A stretch of DNA of 64,000 nucleotides, taken from contig JAQJVL010000744.1 in assembly GCA_035578905.1 (NCBI GenBank), positions 124,001-188,000 on the forward strand, in the 5' to 3' direction. A program made the position numbers and the translations under genes. The number at the start of each line of letters is the position of its first letter. Within the stretch, counting starts at the first letter, position 1. This document shows, in pieces, positions 58,300 to 64,000 of the stretch. The notes beneath the pieces were generated by a model. The model saw only the letters and a program-made list of their open reading frames with translations, did not search any database and had not been told where the DNA came from. This stretch comes from Stictocephala bisonia. Its lineage: Eukaryota; Arthropoda; Insecta; Hemiptera; Membracidae.

Positions 58300-61010
58300 C
58301 TTGTTAAATAACCATGTAATTTAACACTATATATAATATTTATATAATATATTATATATATTTACAATACATATAATATATTATTAAAACACTTTTGACA
58401 GTAGGTATACGCTTAAATTAGTTTTAAAAGTTTATTAAAATAATTTGTTACATATTTATTAAGAAATTGCGTTAATTTCTCATCTTATATAATATTATTT
58501 TGTGTTATATATACTTGGTGGAATATATCAGATTTTAGAAAAGACCACATTTTAAAAATTAAATAAGTTAAAAAAGCACTTTCACCGGTTAAGGCGCTTT
58601 TTTAATTAAAACTTGTGGAATAATTTAAAAAAATGTGTTCTTTTTTAAATAAATATCAAATCCTTGTTTTTACTGATATTTTGAAATGTTAATTATATTT
58701 ATATTGTGGTATTTGAAAACGTCTTTAGCCTAGTGTATTCCATATGAGTGCTAAGCACATCATATCAGTCGTACTCAGTGTAGTCCTATGACCCACGCTT
58801 ACTTCTGTGGTCATCATAATATCTAATCAAAAACAGGACATTTAAGCTAACAATAATAAACACTCTTATTTTTTTATGCATTTTAGTAAAACTTGGACAA
58901 GAGTTTTTTTTATCTATTTAGTCATATATGCTATTTTTAGCTCATTACAGATTTAAATAAATGAACTTAACATAACTGATTATACTCATAGAGAATACTA
59001 TATAAGAAAGCCCTTCTAACTGAATAAAACAGGAAATTCAATAAAACAGCATATTATTTTGTAACCGTAACTTGTAGCAGACTGAACATCTATCCACATT
59101 TAATATCAGCCAATAAAGGCTAACAAAATAAAAGAAGTTCCTAGCAAGGTGACCATTAAGGACGACCTCACACCTTGCATGTTTCATCTAAGGTCTTACC
59201 CAAGGTTTAATTTCACAGCCCATGACGAGTTGGGCAACACGGAAGTTGTCTCTGACTACAGATATCAATTAGTCATGCATGACTGAGCCAGTTACTTTCC
59301 CACAGAGAAAAACATTCCTTTTCTTCAATTTAAATAAAATTATTGTCATTTTGTCCACAATATCGCATATTTACTACTCAGTTCTGTGATATTGTTTAAA
59401 ACTACATCCTTAGGTCATAGAGATCACTGCTAGGAGAAGTTAGCAAAGATTTACTAAACTTTACTTAAAACACAAAATATTAATATATGAAATGTTTACG
59501 GTGAAAATTGTTTATGTTTATATTAGAAGGAGATATTGTTGTTCCATGAATCTAAAGCCAAAAAATCCACAAAAGCAACAACGATAATTTCCAACTTCTA
59601 AATGAAGGAGTGACATACTTATTGTGAGTTTGGCCTAATAAATTTACCCTGATGATTCATCATACAATTACTTTAGGTATACATTTTGATACAGGTCTAT
59701 CATTATTTGATTCATAGTGTCATTCTAGAGTTGAGTTCAAATTCTATAAATATAGGCAGAAAATGAAATAATGCCAGCAATTCAAAGGTATGTCAAAGTA
59801 AATGAACAAAACTGGGGCCATTTTATTGATGAAGCGAGTCCTTTTGATTTTCAATGTAACAAAAAATCATCAACTGACACTTCCAAAAGTAGTTAATATA
59901 TAAAAGTAAATAAAATACAAAGAAGGTAATGGGTATACTTGTTGGGGTGGTCTGTCTTTACATCGTTATATGCGGAGACACAGACATCGGACTAGTTAGC
60001 GAGTCATTTCGCATACACTTATTCAATAGCGTTAAAGGTGTGAATAGTTGTAAGGTTGTTTTATTAGGGGCTTACATTTGTACAAACATTTCAAAAACCA
60101 AACGAAACAATTTATCAGTGTCCTAGCTTATTACACGATCAGAATACGATACTTTTGAGAATATTTAGCATAACGTGTCCTTAAGTTTTTACAAATAGAA
60201 TACTCATTCAAAGCATGTATTTAACGTATGTAAGTACATGGTGGGTGCGTGGTTGGGTCAATAACACCGACCATCATATTGACTTTATGTGTTTTTGTCA
60301 CTACCACTTGGCTCTATTAGCCCACACTTCCATCCATACACATACGGAGGAAGTTTAGCAATTCCATGAAACTTAACTATTCTACATTTTTACTTTATTT
60401 AAACAGTCACTTAAATTTCTTGGAATATTACTCAGCCAGCCGTATTACATATATGAACTTGGACCACAAAACTGTTTCCGAGCAACAGGTGGTCAGTTTC
60501 CAGGTATTAGCAACAACTGTTTGTAACCATAAATATACTGAGCTCTCCAATGTATTCGGTGGTGCACTACATATATTCGGTGGTGCACTACATATATTTC
60601 TTGTGGAATTATAATATGTAATTACGTAAATGTTAATGTTTATAGTTTATTTTCTAAATACTCTAAAAGCAACGAACGGCGTTCACATTCTAGAGTATTA
60701 ATTGGAAATATAGTAATTTTTACAGTTGTCTCAATGACTTTCAAACAGTTTATTTCTATTTCCACGTTAATTAGAAAACAATATAGTATATTACTTGTCT
60801 TTTTTATAAATGTATTAAAGTAATTAGAATCTAATATTAAATATCAATGTATGAAGCCTGTGTACATGGCTAAAGGCTTATAATATATGACTAGGCATAC
60901 AATTTTTTTAATTAAACAAACTATTGTTTCTGCTAACCCATACTGCAAGGAATTAATACTGTATTGAATATTGCAATTTCCCCTCCCCAAATGTTATTTA
61001 ATTTAATTTT
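58300..61010. other. No gene recognised
   Basis: A+T-rich. Short ORFs at about 59929 and 60366 have no family signature. A decayed minisatellite unit of the G-rich family lies at 60230-60350, and a small 22-bp duplication (attcggtggtgcactacata) at 60555-60597. Confidence 0.5.
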
Positions 61011-61014
61011 AATC

Positions 61015-64000
61015 ACTTCTCTATACTTACATCCATTATTGTGTGATTCTCGCTCAGTGTACCCTAGGATCACTACCCAATATCACTAAATGTATTACAT
61101 ATAGAGGAGATAGCCGACAGATTTGTTGCCACACTCAGATCCATTATTGCGTAAGTATCGCACAGTGTAGACTAGAATAATTTCGCAATCTCACTAAATG
61201 TATTACGGGTAGAAGGGATAGCCGACTAGTTTGTTACCACACTCACATGCATTATTGCGTGAGGAGCTCACAGTGTAGACTAGAATATTTTCGCAATCTC
61301 ACTAAATGTATTACGGGTAGAAGGGATAGCCGACTAGTTTGTTGCCACACTCACATCTATTATTGCGTAAGTATCGCACAGTGAAGACTAGAATAATTTC
61401 GCAATCTCACTAAATGTATTACGGGTAGAAGGGATAGCCAACTAGTTTGTTGCCACACTCACATCCATTATTGCGTGAGGAGCGCACAGTGTAGACTAGA
61501 ATAATTTCGCAATCTCACTAAATGTATTACGGGTAGAAGGGATATCCGTCTAGTTTGTTGCCACACTCACATCCATTATTGAGTAAGTATCGAACAGTGT
61601 AGACTAGAATAATTTCGCAATCTCACTAAATGTATTACGGGTAGAAGGGATAGCCGACTAGGTTGTTGCCACACTCACATCCATTATTGCGTAAGTATCG
61701 CACAGTGTAGACTAGAATAATTTCGCAATCTCACTAAATGTATTACGGGTAGAAGGGATAGCCGACTAGTTTGTTGCTACACTCACATCCATTATTGCGT
61801 GAGGAGCACACAGTGTAGACTAGAATAATTTCACAATCTCACTAAATGTATTACGGGTAGAAGGGATAGCCGACTAGTTTGTTGCTACACTCACATCCAT
61901 TATTGCGTGAGGAGCACACAGTGTAGACTAGAATAATTTCACAATCTCACTAAATGTATTACGGGTAGAAGGGATAGCCGACTAGTTTGTTGCCAAACTC
62001 ACATCCATTATTGCGTGAGGAGCACACAGTGTAGACTAGAATAATTTCGCAATCTCACTAAATGTATTACGGGTAGAAGGAATAGCCGAATAGTTTGTTG
62101 CCACACTCACATCCATTATTGCGTATGTATCGCACAGTGTAGACTAGAATAATTTCGCAATCTCACTAAATGTAATACGGGTAGAAGGGATAGCCGACTA
62201 GTTTGTTGCCACACTCACATCCATTATTGCGTAAGTATCGCAAATTGTAGACTAGAATAATTTCGCAATCTTACTAAATGTATTACGGGTAGAAGGAATA
62301 GCCGACTAGTTTGTTGCCACACTCACATCCATTATTGCGTGAGGAGTGCACAGTGTAGACTAGAATAATTTCGCAATCTCACTAAATGTATTACGGGTAG
62401 AAGGGATAGCCGACTAGTTTGTTACCACACTCACATCCATTATTGCGTGAGGAGCTCACAGTGTAGACTAGAATATTTTCGCAATCTCACTAAATGTATT
62501 ACGGGTAGAAGGGATAGCCGACTAGTTTGTTGCCACACTCACATCTATTATTGCGTAAGTATCGCACAGTGAAGACTAGAATAATTTCGCAATCTCACTA
62601 AATGTATTACGGGTAGAAGGGATAGCCAACTAGTTTGTTGCCACACTCACATCCATTATTGCGTGAGGAGCGCACAGTGTAGACTAGAATAATTTCGCAA
62701 TCTCACTAAATGTATTACGGGTAGAAGGGATATCCGTCTAGTTTGTTGCCACACTCACATCCATTATTGAGTAAGTATCGAACAGTGTAGACTAGAATAA
62801 TTTCGCAATCTCACTAAATGTATTACGGGTAGAAGGGATAGCCGACTAGGTTGTTGCCACACTCACATCCATTATTGCGTAAGTATCGCACAGTGTAGAC
62901 TAGAATAATTTCGCAATCTCACTAAATGTATTACGGGTAGAAGGGATAGCCGACTAGTTTGTTGCTACACTCACATCCATTATTGCGTGAGGAGCACACA
63001 GTGTAGACTAGAATAATTTCACAATCTCACTAAATGTATTACGGGTAGAAGGGATATCCAACTAGTTTGTTGCTACACTCACATCCATTATTGCGTGAGG
63101 AGCACACAGTGTAGACTAGAATAATTTCGCAATCTCACTAAATGTATTACGGGTAGAAGGAATAGCCGAATAGTTTGTTGCCACACTCACATCCATTATT
63201 GCGTATGTATCGCACAGTGTAGACTAGAATAATTTCGCAATCTCACTAAATGTAATACGGGTAGAAGGGATAGCCGACTAGTTTGTTGCCACACTCACAT
63301 CCATTATTGCGTAAGTATCGCAAATTGTAGACTAGAATAATTTCGCAATCTTACTAAATGTATTACGGGTAGAAGGAATAGCCGACTAGTTTGTTGCCAC
63401 ACTCACATCCATTATTGCGTGAGGAGTGCACAGTGTAGACTAGAATAATTTCGCAATCTCACTAAATGTATTACGGGTAGAAGGGATATCCGTCTAGTTT
63501 GTTGCCACACTCACATCCATTATTGCGTAAGTATCGCACAGTGTAGACTAGAATAATTTCGCAATCTCACTAAATGTATTACGGGTAGAAGGGATAGCCG
63601 ACTAGTTTGTTGCCAAACTCACATCCAATATTGCGTGAGTCTCGAACAGTGTAGACTAGAATCACTAACCAATCCCACTACGGGTAGAGGGGATAGCCAA
63701 CTGGTTTGTTGTCACACTCACATGCACTTTTACGTGAGTTTGGCACAGTGTAGCTTAGAATCACTAACCAACCTCACTATGGGTAGAGGGGATAGCTGAC
63801 TGGTTTGTTGCCACACTCACATCCATTATTGCATGAGTCACGCGTAGTATAGACTAGAATCATTACGCAATCTCACTATGGGTAAAGGGGATAACCGACT
63901 GGTTTGTTGACACACTCACATGAATTGATGAGTGAGTTTGGCACATTTTAGCTTAAAATCATTAACCAATCTCACTAAGGGTAGAAGGGATACCCAACTG
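61015..64000. repeat. 108-bp satellite array with 11-unit higher-order repeat
   Basis: About 27 units of 108 bp (ttgttgccacactcacat marks at 61123, 61231 and 61339), continuing past the window end. Units alternate between variants such as gtaagtatcgcacag and gtgaggagcgcacag. A block repeats after 1188 bp, exactly 11 units (the gagctcacagtg variant at 61264 and 62452). Units from about 63620 on are shorter and more diverged (aatcactaaccaatc), marking an array edge or a subfamily. No coding. Confidence 0.97.

Noticed and set aside
61015..64000. Possible CRISPR-like or tandem gene array
   Set aside because: It is continuous 108-bp satellite without spacers or stable coding frames.

Overview
This is an A+T-rich eukaryotic window with introns. 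I read it as arthropod and most likely insect, although the order cannot be fixed from the sequence. The basis is a multi-exon fatty-acid elongase gene plus a transposon mix typical of insect genomes: Ty3/Gypsy, pogo/Tigger, Helitron, non-LTR elements, mariner-like relics and large satellite arrays. No bacterial-style operons, RNA genes or CRISPR arrays were found.

The one convincing host gene is a complete very-long-chain fatty-acid elongase (ELO/ELOVL family) on the minus strand. I assembled seven coding exons at 38734-38680, 35314-35124, 29401-29312, 28803-28747, 27581-27476, 25826-25690 and 17838-17659. All splice phases match. The predicted 271-residue protein carries the family motifs HxxHH, NxxHxxMYxYY and TxxQxxQ, and a variant of KxxExxDT. 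Its introns hold most of the repeats between 17.8 and 38.7 kb. The last exon is flanked by at least two, probably three, decayed tandem copies of itself.

Layout. 1-8028: a minus-strand Ty3/Gypsy element with both LTRs; the left one is cut by the window edge. 8902-11387: a pogo/Tigger-like DNA transposon with an intact 515-residue transposase, inverted ends and a TA target duplication. 11390-17360: A+T-rich sequence without a recognised gene. 17.4-18.25 kb: ELO terminal exon and decayed copies. 18629-25200: a Helitron with both ends recognisable and a broken OTU/Rep/helicase gene, lying inside ELO intron 6. 26.26-26.95 kb: a G-rich 36-bp minisatellite running into an unidentified ORF. 29.85-32.97 kb: a 47-bp satellite in intron 2. 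33.47-34.26 kb: a mariner-like transposase relic. 42.9-46.5 kb: 3' ends of one non-LTR family, one of them with a 94-bp tandem expansion. 47.8-49.7 kb: a second non-LTR relic. 50.7-51.2 kb: a foldback structure. 51.57-52.12 kb: a transposase relic split by an inversion. 52.87-53.38 kb: a 128-bp satellite. 55.6-58.2 kb: a third non-LTR element that has lost its RT core. 61.0-64.0 kb: a 108-bp satellite with an 11-unit higher-order repeat that runs off the window.

A G-rich minisatellite family (unit about 36 bp, containing GGGTGGGCGGGTGGGT-like runs able to form G-quadruplexes) recurs at about ten places in both orientations. It and the ELO terminal-exon array are the least explained structures here.
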